Assembly: GCA_016934645.1 (NCBI GenBank)
Contig: JAFGSL010000336.1
Span: 1-5,765 of the forward strand
Direction: 5' to 3'
From: Anaerolineae bacterium
GTDB lineage: Bacteria > Chloroflexota > Anaerolineae > B4-G1 > SLSP01
DNA: 5,765 nucleotides
Positions 1 to 5,765 of the stretch are shown in pieces. The notes under the pieces are model-generated. The model made no database searches. It was not told the DNA's origin and was given only the letters and a program-made list of their open reading frames with translations. Position 1 is the first letter of the stretch; every line of letters starts with the position of its first letter. The position numbers and the translations under genes were made by a program.

Positions 1-36
1 CGCTAAAGCGGTGGATGAAAAGGGTGGTTTTCGCAT
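1..36 (-). CDS. possible start of a downstream gene, cut by window edge
   Basis: Directly after the TAA stop of the L,D-transpeptidase gene (TAAATG arrangement, no spacer), an ATG at 34-36 opens a frame that stays open for 12 codons to the window edge and reads MRKPPFSSTALA. There is no recognisable Shine-Dalgarno sequence, so if it is real it would depend on re-initiation after the upstream stop. Twelve codons are too few to assign a family or to exclude chance. Otherwise this is simply the 3' flank of the L,D-transpeptidase gene; I see no terminator hairpin in it. Confidence 0.2.
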   Translation of the reverse strand, partial: MRKPPFSSTALA

Positions 37-1062
37 TTACGCAACAACGACGACGCGGGTGCCTTCCTCAGGCGTCGAACGATAGGTGTATAGTTCGTAG
101 GGGACCTGGGGTTCGACCCAGCGGAAGACCCAGCGTGCGGCGCGGCTTGGTACATTGAGGCAGCCGTGACTGTGACGGCGTCCGTAGTCATTGTGCCAGT
201 ACGTGCCGTGAATGGCCACTCCGGAATTGGTGAAGTAGGAAGGGAAAGCTACTCCCACCAGATCGTAATCAGCCCCCACCATTCGTTGCGCGTGCCGTTT
301 GTAAAGGATGCGGAACTCACCGAGCGGTGTAGCGGTATTCCATAATCCAGAAGCCACCGGCGTGGAGAAAACCGGTGTCTGTCCCTCAAAACACGTAAGT
401 ATCTGATCGCTAATGTCGATCCGGATCCATTTGTCCAGATGACCAGGCGAAATCGGTGCCAAGTCCTCGCGGGTGATCGGGCGCAACATCGCCGCCGGAG
501 CGTAAGGACCAGGCGCCCAAGTAAGCCCCTCCTGGAGCTGATACCACCATTCACCCTGCTCATCCTGCACGGCGTCGATGACACGGTACGTGGTCTCGTA
601 ATACAACCGGCGTCCGGCATAAGGCGAGTTCGGCTCAGAATGGCTGATCGCTAGCGGAACGGTCACCTCGGCCCAAAAACCAGGCGCGGCTACGTTAGTC
701 ACAATATCAGTTTGGAGGAAATTCTCCGAAGGGTGAACATATCCGCTGTGGATAAAGCCCCCTTCAGTAAAATACCAGACCGGATTACTCGGCCATGGTG
801 CCTCCCCTAACAGGGTGGCCTTCAAGGGAATCACTTCATCACGAACTTTCCACTCGACCAACTCGGCGTCCAAGGATGGTGCGCGGAGAATGGGTTGTCG
901 AGCGTCGATGATGCGTCCCAGTGAAGCTGGAGGCGGTAAGAAATCCGGCAATGAATCCAACTCGTATGAATCTGCCAGGACGGGTACCTTGCGCGACAAA
1001 ACCCAGGCCAACGCGGCGGCCCCCAGTTTTAAGAATTGACGGCGGTTGATGGATGATTGCAT
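37..1062 (-). CDS. Tat-exported L,D-transpeptidase (YkuD domain) with SH3-like N-terminal modules
   Basis: A 341-residue protein expected to act outside the cytoplasmic membrane. YkuD enzymes cross-link peptidoglycan stem peptides (3-3 links) or attach proteins, through an active-site cysteine. The leader has a twin-arginine motif, NRRQFLK at residues 6-12, followed by a hydrophobic stretch and a plausible cleavage site after VLA at residue 30. Residues about 48-112 and 126-195 look like two beta-rich SH3-like segments of the kind often found before YkuD domains. The catalytic domain spans about 211-327 and carries IHGT (His285) and SHGCLN at 298-303, with His299 and nucleophile Cys301 intact. 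The start is supported by GAGGGG at 1069-1074, six bases upstream of the ATG. The domain call is strong. The SH3-like assignment and Tat export are inferred from pattern. The 77-base AT-rich gap upstream suggests transcription separate from the symporter gene. Confidence 0.93.
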   Translation of the reverse strand: MQSSINRRQFLKLGAAALAWVLSRKVPVLADSYELDSLPDFLPPPASLGRIIDARQPILRAPSLDAELVEWKVRDEVIPLKATLLGEAPWPSNPVWYFTEGGFIHSGYVHPSENFLQTDIVTNVAAPGFWAEVTVPLAISHSEPNSPYAGRRLYYETTYRVIDAVQDEQGEWWYQLQEGLTWAPGPYAPAAMLRPITREDLAPISPGHLDKWIRIDISDQILTCFEGQTPVFSTPVASGLWNTATPLGEFRILYKRHAQRMVGADYDLVGVAFPSYFTNSGVAIHGTYWHNDYGRRHSHGCLNVPSRAARWVFRWVEPQVPYELYTYRSTPEEGTRVVVVA

Positions 1063-1139
1063 TATATTCCCCTCATACCCATTATAGTCCCAGAGTCAAT
1101 ATACATTATATACCAAATCTATATAGTTAGAATCGGCGA
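1063..1139 (-). promoter_or_regulatory. AT-rich intergenic region with candidate promoter for the L,D-transpeptidase gene
   Basis: This gap is much richer in A+T than its surroundings. On the minus strand it holds TGGTATATAAT at 1105-1115, which resembles an extended -10 element and would place a transcript start near 1098. A second TATAAT at 1081-1086 would start transcription almost on the Shine-Dalgarno sequence at 1069-1074, so it is the poorer candidate. No good -35 hexamer lies at the usual distance from either element. I see no terminator hairpin for the upstream symporter gene, so read-through from that gene also remains possible. Confidence 0.35.
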
Positions 1140-2606
1140 CTAATCAACCGTAGTCTGCACCGTCGCAATTGCCGCCTGACGCCGGGCTTCGCGTGCCTGA
1201 CGACGCGCCAACAGTCGCAAGACGCGCTTGTGCCGTTGGCGATCCAGCGGATAATACCACGTTACTGCCAATACCCCGCATAAGATCGCCGCCGCCACTG
1301 GCCCAGTAAGAATACGGATGCCCAAAATCGCGGATTCCGGCTGTGTGAATTGTGTCGCCCCTTCCGGCGGGACCTGATACCCGAGCCAACCAAGCACTTG
1401 CAAGGCTATAAAAATGGCAAAGGCGGTGGTCAGTTTGCGGATGAAGTTCTTGGCCCCATAGTAGATGCCTTCATGGCGTGCTCCCGTGCGCAGTTCATCC
1501 CAGTCGATGACATCAGGAAAAATCGCGTCGGGCAACACGTGTGCCGCCGAGACACTGATGCCAATCAACACGGCCATCACAATCACCAGCGTGTATTCCA
1601 ACGGCGGAATGAAGTTGATCAGCAACATAAGAATCACCCAAAAACCGATGGCGATGATGTAGGCTTTGTGCTTGCCGATGCGGTATGCCAACCATGTCCA
1701 GAATGGCAGGACGATGACAGCAGTGATCAGCATTGCGCCCAGCACGACCGATTCGATGGGCATACCGATTCCCGGCACCGTCGCCAGCAGGTTACCTCGC
1801 GCGATCCAGTAGATGAGAAAATACGGCAATGTCACACCGACCAAGTCGAACGTCACCCAGTTAAGCATATAAAGCGCGGTGGCGTAACGGAAAGGGATGT
1901 TCTGCCAGGCAGTGCGCAGCGTGTCACTGAAAGAGACCATTTCCGGCGGGTGTTCGCTGCTCGACTTCTCCCGCACGGCGAAGAAGATCAGCAAGTAGGG
2001 GATAATCGCCGATACACCAAAGAGCGTGGCGACGATCACATAACCTTGTTGCTGTGTCCCTCCACCCGTCATCGTTGCATCCACGATCATCGGTGCAGCG
2101 ACAGCGGTGACGATGGAGGCAATGAAGTTGAAGAACATACGGTAGCCCGCCAGCGATGTGCGCTCATCGTAGTCGGAGGTGATTTCGGGCGTGAGCGCAT
2201 GGAAGGGCACAATCACGAGGGTTTGGAACGTATCGCTGAGCGCATAGGCCAGCATCACGTGGATCATCAGCCAGATTTGGCTCTTCCACGGTGGCGTCCA
2301 CCACAGCATCAAGAAGGCCAATCCGTAGGGCACGGCGAAGTAGAGGAGGAAGGGACGGCGGCGGCCCCATTTGCTGCGGACTTTGTCGCTGATGGTGCCG
2401 ACCAGCGGATCGTTGACCGCGTCCCAGAGGACACCGATCAACGCAGCGAAAGAAGCCAAACGCGGCTCGAGCCCCACCACGTCCGTCAGAAAGATGGCGT
2501 AGAAAATCTGCCGCATCGTATTGAAGGTCGCCACCCCCCAGTCACCGGTGCCATAGATCACTTTGGTCAACCACGGGAGTTCTTTGCGCGTCACAGGTGT
2601 ATCCAT
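1140..2606 (-). CDS. GPH-family (MelB-like) MFS cation symporter
   Basis: A 488-residue polytopic membrane protein of the glycoside-pentoside-hexuronide:cation symporter group within MFS. Characterised members move sugars with Na+ or H+; the eukaryotic MFSD2 lysolipid transporters are related, so the substrate is open. Residues 61-67 read WDAVNDP, aligning with the Na+-site region of MelB: Asp62, Asn65 and Asp66 match MelB Asp55, Asn58 and Asp59. The loop that follows contains KWGRRRP at 79-85. A second family signature runs from PDVIDWDELRTG (364-375) to RHEG (377-380). About twelve hydrophobic segments can be counted. The C-terminus from about 456 is a strongly basic, Arg-rich helix that should be cytoplasmic. 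The start is supported by GAGGAT at 2613-2618, six bases before the ATG. Only 21 bases separate it from the sulfotransferase stop, so the two genes probably share a transcript. Family confidence is high and substrate confidence is nil. Confidence 0.9.
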   Translation of the reverse strand: MDTPVTRKELPWLTKVIYGTGDWGVATFNTMRQIFYAIFLTDVVGLEPRLASFAALIGVLWDAVNDPLVGTISDKVRSKWGRRRPFLLYFAVPYGLAFLMLWWTPPWKSQIWLMIHVMLAYALSDTFQTLVIVPFHALTPEITSDYDERTSLAGYRMFFNFIASIVTAVAAPMIVDATMTGGGTQQQGYVIVATLFGVSAIIPYLLIFFAVREKSSSEHPPEMVSFSDTLRTAWQNIPFRYATALYMLNWVTFDLVGVTLPYFLIYWIARGNLLATVPGIGMPIESVVLGAMLITAVIVLPFWTWLAYRIGKHKAYIIAIGFWVILMLLINFIPPLEYTLVIVMAVLIGISVSAAHVLPDAIFPDVIDWDELRTGARHEGIYYGAKNFIRKLTTAFAIFIALQVLGWLGYQVPPEGATQFTQPESAILGIRILTGPVAAAILCGVLAVTWYYPLDRQRHKRVLRLLARRQAREARRQAAIATVQTTVD

Positions 2607-2627
2607 TGCTCTATCCTCGAATGATGG

Positions 2628-3752
2628 TTATGCGTTCGGCGGTTCATATCCCCAACGCCGGATCATAAATCCCCATCGTCGGGCCAACTCTCGCCGGGTA
2701 CGATGGTCCAGGCGGTAGCTGTTCTTTTTGTATCCCTTCACCGTCAGAAGATACTGTTGCATCTGTTGCTGTGCTTCAGGGAGAAGCACTAATCCAAGCG
2801 CTTGATAGATGTGTGCAACCTCGCCGAGTGGGTTAGCCTCGAAATCCTCGAAGCGCACTTCAACGAGATTGCCCTCGGGGATCAGTGCCTTGTCCTCCTC
2901 GTAATGCAGCATCAGCTTCTCATAATTGCGCAATGCGTTCTCGCGAACCATCTCCTCATCAACGTCTTGTAGCGCAGTTGGCGCCAATTCCTTGTCCAGC
3001 CAGTGCATCGTCGAGCTGTAAACGATGTATGGATTGCGGTAGACGTGGATGAACTTCGCATCGGGGAAAAGCTCCAGCAAAGTAGGGATGCGCCCCGTAT
3101 TGGCAGGATTTTTAAGAAGCAGGCGTTTGCCATTTGAAGAAAAGGTCACTTTTTTGAGGAAGTGGAGATAGATGGCCTTCCATTGCTCAATGACTTTACG
3201 CTCCACGCCCTCAAAGAGCACGTACTTGTCGAAAATCTCGCGCATCTTTTTGGGGAAAGAAAGCGCGTGGTAAAACGAGTACGGGCTAAGATTTCCCAGC
3301 GCATATTCTTCCTCTTCGGCGGCATCCGGCGAGACACTGACGTTATCCATAGGGCGGACTTTGGGCAAACTGCTAGCCAGGATCGCGCGGAACAAGGGAC
3401 TACTCAAATATAGTCCAGGAATCATCGTGTGGATGAAAGTAACGACAGCAAAAGCCGGATCCCGCGCTATCAACCGCATAACGTGGGTGGTACCGCTGCG
3501 CCAGTGGCCCAGGATGAAAATGGGCACTTCACGGATAGGCGTCGCGGCGATACGCGCGCCAAAGCGGGCGTTTTCGTAGGCACGAAACGGCGCCCCCAAC
3601 AACGCCACGACGGAGACGTACAAGCTCCTGATCCAATAACGCCAGTCGACACCACCATTAGCGGCAACGAGACGCATCCAGTTCCGGAATGATCCCCCAG
3701 CCAGGAATTGTTGATCGACACGCGTGAGTCCCTTCCTGCGGAAATAGCTCAT
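2628..3752 (-). CDS. sulfotransferase family protein (PAPS-dependent type)
   Basis: A 374-residue protein from the preferred start (MSYFRRKG). Sulfotransferases of this fold move a sulfonyl group from PAPS to a hydroxyl or amine of an acceptor. The 5'-phosphosulfate-binding loop is clear: FILGHWRSGTTH, with GHWRSGTT at residues 82-89. The 3'-phosphate-binding region is also present: LLLKNP at 211-216, then a Pro-Asp-Ala stretch and FIHVYRNP at 234-241. An acidic PDAAEEEEYAL stretch (142-152) corresponds to the Asp/Glu-rich segment of Sulfotransfer_3-type proteins. No signal peptide is evident, so it is probably cytoplasmic; a hydrophobic patch near residues 44-54 might touch membrane. The start at 3752 is preferred over an in-frame ATG at 3770 because AGGAAAGGAG (3758-3767) lies five bases upstream of it and would otherwise fall inside the coding region. 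The acceptor cannot be read from the sequence. Confidence 0.88.
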   Translation of the reverse strand: MSYFRRKGLTRVDQQFLAGGSFRNWMRLVAANGGVDWRYWIRSLYVSVVALLGAPFRAYENARFGARIAATPIREVPIFILGHWRSGTTHVMRLIARDPAFAVVTFIHTMIPGLYLSSPLFRAILASSLPKVRPMDNVSVSPDAAEEEEYALGNLSPYSFYHALSFPKKMREIFDKYVLFEGVERKVIEQWKAIYLHFLKKVTFSSNGKRLLLKNPANTGRIPTLLELFPDAKFIHVYRNPYIVYSSTMHWLDKELAPTALQDVDEEMVRENALRNYEKLMLHYEEDKALIPEGNLVEVRFEDFEANPLGEVAHIYQALGLVLLPEAQQQMQQYLLTVKGYKKNSYRLDHRTRRELARRWGFMIRRWGYEPPNA

Positions 3753-3757
3753 CGCTT

Positions 3758-3767
3758 CTCCTTTCCT
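3758..3767 (-). promoter_or_regulatory. strong Shine-Dalgarno deciding the sulfotransferase start
   Basis: AGGAAAGGAG on the minus strand, five bases before the ATG at 3750-3752, closely complements the 16S rRNA 3' end. It overlaps the first codons of the longer reading frame that opens at 3770, which argues that the longer frame is not the one translated. It lies nine bases downstream of the intergenic hairpin. Confidence 0.75.
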
Positions 3768-3776
3768 CATAAGAGA

Positions 3777-3804
3777 CCCAAAAGGTCTCAGAAGACCTTT
3801 TGGG
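3777..3804 (-). terminator. 12-bp perfect hairpin between GNAT and sulfotransferase genes (terminator or attenuator candidate)
   Basis: The arms CCCAAAAGGTCT (3777-3788) and its exact complement (3793-3804) enclose a four-base loop. The hairpin starts 11 bases past the GNAT stop and ends 9 bases before the sulfotransferase Shine-Dalgarno sequence. On the minus strand it is followed by TCTCTTAT, which is pyrimidine-rich but not a proper U-tract, so intrinsic termination would be weak or partial. A processing or stability element is an alternative. GAGACC at 3773-3778 can also pair with GGTCTC at 3784-3789, which would compete with the main stem. Confidence 0.6.
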
Positions 3805-3815
3805 CTTGTCGTCAG

Positions 3816-4934
3816 TTAAATTGCACGCCGGTAGACCCGGTGGCGTTTGTACCATTGCGCGCCGATGGCATTCATGTCACCCAGGCTCTTGACGTTCGTC
3901 TCCATAGCCTGAGCAAGATCGCAATGCGTAGCCTTAGCCGCCTTGAGCGTCTTGGCCAACTCGACGTACAGCAATGTGCTACCCCCCATGCCCTGATATT
4001 CCGGCAGTAGCCCCACACCATTCCCACTCATCCGGCGGGTGGTCTTCATCGCCAGTAAGACTCGGATCCAGCCGAAAGGCCACAAACGCCCGCGTACCTG
4101 CTTGAGCGCGTCAGAAATATCCGGGAAGACGAAAGCGAAACCTGCGATATTGTCACCCTTCATCACCACCTTCATCAGCCGTGGATTGGCAACCGACAAC
4201 ATTTGCTTGCCGATCATCTGCACCTCGGCATCATCCAGAGGATAATAACCCCAAACTTCGGTAAAAGCTTCGTTGTTTACCCGTTGGATTTTGGGAATCC
4301 ACGAACGCAACTCGCGCTTGGTCCGGAAGGTCTTCACCCAGAAGCCGCGTCGCTCCTTAATTTTGTCAGCCAGGGCGTAGAAGCGTTCATCGAGATCTTG
4401 ACCTTCCTGAACGTAACCGGAGAGATAATCGATCTCTTTCTCAAACCCGGCAGCCTCCATCAAACGCGGATAGTAGGCATAGTTGTACGGCATACTCAGT
4501 GCGGCACGATGCTCGAAGCCCTCGATCAAAATACCGGGCGCATCCGCGCGCAGGAAACCTTTGGGACCATACAACATCGTGAGACCGCGCTGCGCAGCCC
4601 AGGCCGCCGCCGCGTCAAAGAGTGCCCGTGCTACATCCTCATCATCGATAACGTCGAAATGGTAAAAGAACGCGGCCTTGCGCTGATTGTAATCGTTGTA
4701 GCGCCGGTTCTCAAGCACGGTAATGCGCCCGACGGCCTCGCCACCCTCTTCAGCCAGAAAGAATTCCGCGCCGGAATGTCGGTAGAAAGGATAGCGCTGC
4801 CGGTCCATCGTCGCTTTGACACTCGATACCAGCGGCGGCATCCATTGCGGGCAGTCTTCATAAAGGGTGAAGGGAAATTCAACGAACTGCCGGACGTCGT
4901 GTCGGTTCGCAGTGTTTAGGATACGAATATTCAT
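3816..4934 (-). CDS. long YghO-like GNAT-superfamily N-acyltransferase
   Basis: A 372-residue protein resembling the long GNAT family that includes E. coli YghO; no reaction is established here. GNAT enzymes transfer an acyl group from acyl-CoA, or sometimes acyl-ACP, to an amine. The N-terminal half has the family-type run FPFTLYEDCPQWMPPL (20-35), PFYRHSGAEFFLAE (49-62), VGRI (68-71), GPKGF (123-127) and MPYNYAYYPRLMEAAGF (148-164). The C-terminal half, about 200-372, contains the acyl-CoA pyrophosphate-binding signature PEYQGMGGS (311-319) and ends in a KRHRVYRRAI tail. At roughly twice a single GNAT domain it looks like a double fold. There is no signal peptide or clear membrane segment. 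Its ATG shares one base with the degV stop (TGATG). AGGAG at 4946-4950 sits 11 bases upstream, a long spacing that fits translational coupling. Acceptor and acyl length cannot be inferred. Confidence 0.82.
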   Translation of the reverse strand: MNIRILNTANRHDVRQFVEFPFTLYEDCPQWMPPLVSSVKATMDRQRYPFYRHSGAEFFLAEEGGEAVGRITVLENRRYNDYNQRKAAFFYHFDVIDDEDVARALFDAAAAWAAQRGLTMLYGPKGFLRADAPGILIEGFEHRAALSMPYNYAYYPRLMEAAGFEKEIDYLSGYVQEGQDLDERFYALADKIKERRGFWVKTFRTKRELRSWIPKIQRVNNEAFTEVWGYYPLDDAEVQMIGKQMLSVANPRLMKVVMKGDNIAGFAFVFPDISDALKQVRGRLWPFGWIRVLLAMKTTRRMSGNGVGLLPEYQGMGGSTLLYVELAKTLKAAKATHCDLAQAMETNVKSLGDMNAIGAQWYKRHRVYRRAI

Positions 4935-5707
4935 CAGTCAGTCTTCTCCTGCGTATCTTTAAAGAATCCCACCCCCAAAACACCTGGCCCACCGTGCGTG
5001 ACGATGGCCGGTGGCACCGCAAGAATCGGGATATCAGAGAGCCCCAGCTTGGCGCGCATTTCATCAGCCAGTTCCTGCGCTTCATCCGCGACATCGGCGT
5101 GCATAATGCTCAAGAAGCCATCGCCGTTTCGGGAGATTTGTGTTATGACCAGTTCTTTGAGGCGATCCACGGCGCGTTTGTGGGTGCGCACTTTCTCGAA
5201 AGCCTCCACCTGGCCATTCTTGAACGTCAAAACGGGTTTGACCTGCAGCGCACTGCCGACCAGAGCCGCTGCACCGCCAATACGCCCCCCCATGGCCAAA
5301 AACTTCAACGTTTCCACAGAAAAGTAAATTTTGCCATGCCGGCTCATCATGCGCACACGCGCCTCAATGGTGTCAACATCTATGCCAGCAGCGGCCCATT
5401 CCGCCGCCAGCTTGAGCAGCGTCGCCACGGGGCTGGCAATGAGCTGCGTATCGATGATCCTAACATCCAGGTCGATTAGCCCATTCTCGATAGCCATTTG
5501 CAGGGCCACTGTCGCTGAGCGCACAGTCCCACTAACGATAGCAGAGGGCAAGATGCACAAGATAGGCTCTTTGCTAGGCGCGAAGCGTTTATAAGCTTCG
5601 ACGAAGAGTTCTGGGGGTGGCGCGGCTGTTTTGGGCAGTTCTCGTACCGTTGCGAGCTTGCTTAAAAAGGTACGATAATCAATAGAGTTATTGCACAATA
5701 AGAACAT
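4934..5707 (-). CDS. DegV-family protein lacking the usual N-terminal segment
   Basis: A 257-residue DegV-fold protein. Family members bind a fatty acid, and some (FakB) present it to the FakA kinase for phosphorylation. Visible landmarks are LPKTAAP (24-30), matching the family's LPxTSQPS with Thr27 kept; LPSAIVSGTVRSA (53-65), matching ISSxLSGTYxSA with Ser59; FLAMGGRIGGAAALVGSALQVKPVL (starting at 136), the central GRI and KP signature; and HGGPGVLGVGFF (238-249), matching HTGPG. The expected first 35-45 residues, with the DSTADLP-type motif and first beta strand, are absent: the protein opens at the segment that normally follows YRDGVDI. An in-frame TAA at 5717-5719 prevents simple extension, and no Shine-Dalgarno sequence precedes the ATG. 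It may be a truncated or frameshifted gene, or a true short form. It overlaps the GNAT gene by one base. Confidence 0.8.
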   Translation of the reverse strand: MFLLCNNSIDYRTFLSKLATVRELPKTAAPPPELFVEAYKRFAPSKEPILCILPSAIVSGTVRSATVALQMAIENGLIDLDVRIIDTQLIASPVATLLKLAAEWAAAGIDVDTIEARVRMMSRHGKIYFSVETLKFLAMGGRIGGAAALVGSALQVKPVLTFKNGQVEAFEKVRTHKRAVDRLKELVITQISRNGDGFLSIMHADVADEAQELADEMRAKLGLSDIPILAVPPAIVTHGGPGVLGVGFFKDTQEKTD

Positions 5708-5716
5708 TAGGTAGGT

Positions 5717-5764
5717 TTAACTGGCGAAGCGGAAGTTGACTAGATTAAGCGCCCATCGCTTGCG
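5717..5764 (-). CDS. possible C-terminal end of an upstream gene, cut by window edge
   Basis: On the minus strand a frame open from the window edge reads RKRWALNLVNFRFAS and then stops at TAA 5717-5719, nine bases before the degV ATG. It could be the tail of an upstream gene in the same operon. It is in the same frame as degV, so it could instead be an interrupted piece of sequence 5' to degV, although it does not resemble the DegV N-terminus. Fifteen residues are too few to identify. Confidence 0.2.
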   Translation of the reverse strand, partial: RKRWALNLVNFRFAS

Positions 5765-5765
5765 C

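Noticed and set aside
3..191. 62-codon minus-strand frame overlapping the end of the L,D-transpeptidase gene
   Set aside because: It is out of frame with the clear YkuD coding sequence, overlaps its catalytic region and has no supporting motif.
1081..1099. TTGACT and TATAAT on the minus strand as a sigma-70 promoter
   Set aside because: The hexamers (1094-1099 and 1081-1086) are only seven bases apart, far from the usual spacing of about 17, so they cannot act as a -35/-10 pair.
1350..2624. 424-codon plus-strand open frame
   Set aside because: It lies antisense to the MFS symporter, and its translation is rich in His, Arg, Asp and Gln with no domain pattern. This is the expected shadow of a GC-rich hydrophobic-protein gene on the other strand.
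4203..4919. 238-codon plus-strand open frame
   Set aside because: It is antisense to the well-supported GNAT gene, with no recognisable motif and no convincing ribosome binding site.
5700..5765. Remnant of the missing DegV N-terminus in another frame upstream of degV
   Set aside because: One frame reads SSQLPLRQLNLPNVLIVQ, which loosely recalls the DST-LP region. It is bounded by stops on both sides, and too few codons separate it from the DegV body to hold the missing segment, so the similarity is too weak to claim.

Overview
The window holds five complete or nearly complete protein genes, all on the minus strand and tightly packed. Read in transcription order, right to left, they are a DegV-family fatty-acid-binding-type protein (4934-5707), a long YghO-like GNAT acyltransferase (3816-4934), a PAPS-dependent-type sulfotransferase (2628-3752), a GPH/MelB-type MFS symporter (1140-2606) and a Tat-exported L,D-transpeptidase of the YkuD family (37-1062). 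No tRNA, rRNA, CRISPR array, insertion sequence or phage gene was seen. Base composition is moderately GC-rich, and the long plus-strand reading frames are antisense shadows.

The organism is a bacterium. The mix of a YkuD enzyme with SH3-like N-terminal modules and a Tat-like leader, a DegV protein, a stand-alone sulfotransferase and a GPH symporter would suit an environmental Chloroflexota lineage (Anaerolineae or similar). That placement rests on general resemblance only; no phylogenetic marker is present.

Layout: degV and the GNAT gene share one base (TGATG) and are probably translationally coupled. A 63-base gap between the GNAT gene and the sulfotransferase gene is almost filled by a perfect 12-bp hairpin. 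A second, shorter stem overlaps it, just upstream of a strong Shine-Dalgarno sequence. The sulfotransferase and symporter genes are 21 bases apart and look co-transcribed. A 77-base AT-rich gap with promoter-like TATAAT elements then precedes the L,D-transpeptidase gene, which probably has its own promoter. Both window edges show scraps of reading frame that may belong to flanking genes.

Working together: the DegV, GNAT, sulfotransferase and GPH genes can be read as a fatty-acyl carrier, an N-acyltransferase, a sulfonyl transferase and a transporter. That combination would fit synthesis and movement of a sulfated or acylated small molecule or lipid. This is a hypothesis from gene order, not something the sequence proves. 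The most notable anomalies are the DegV protein, which lacks the family's N-terminal segment with the DSTADLP-type motif, and the hairpin region between the GNAT and sulfotransferase genes.
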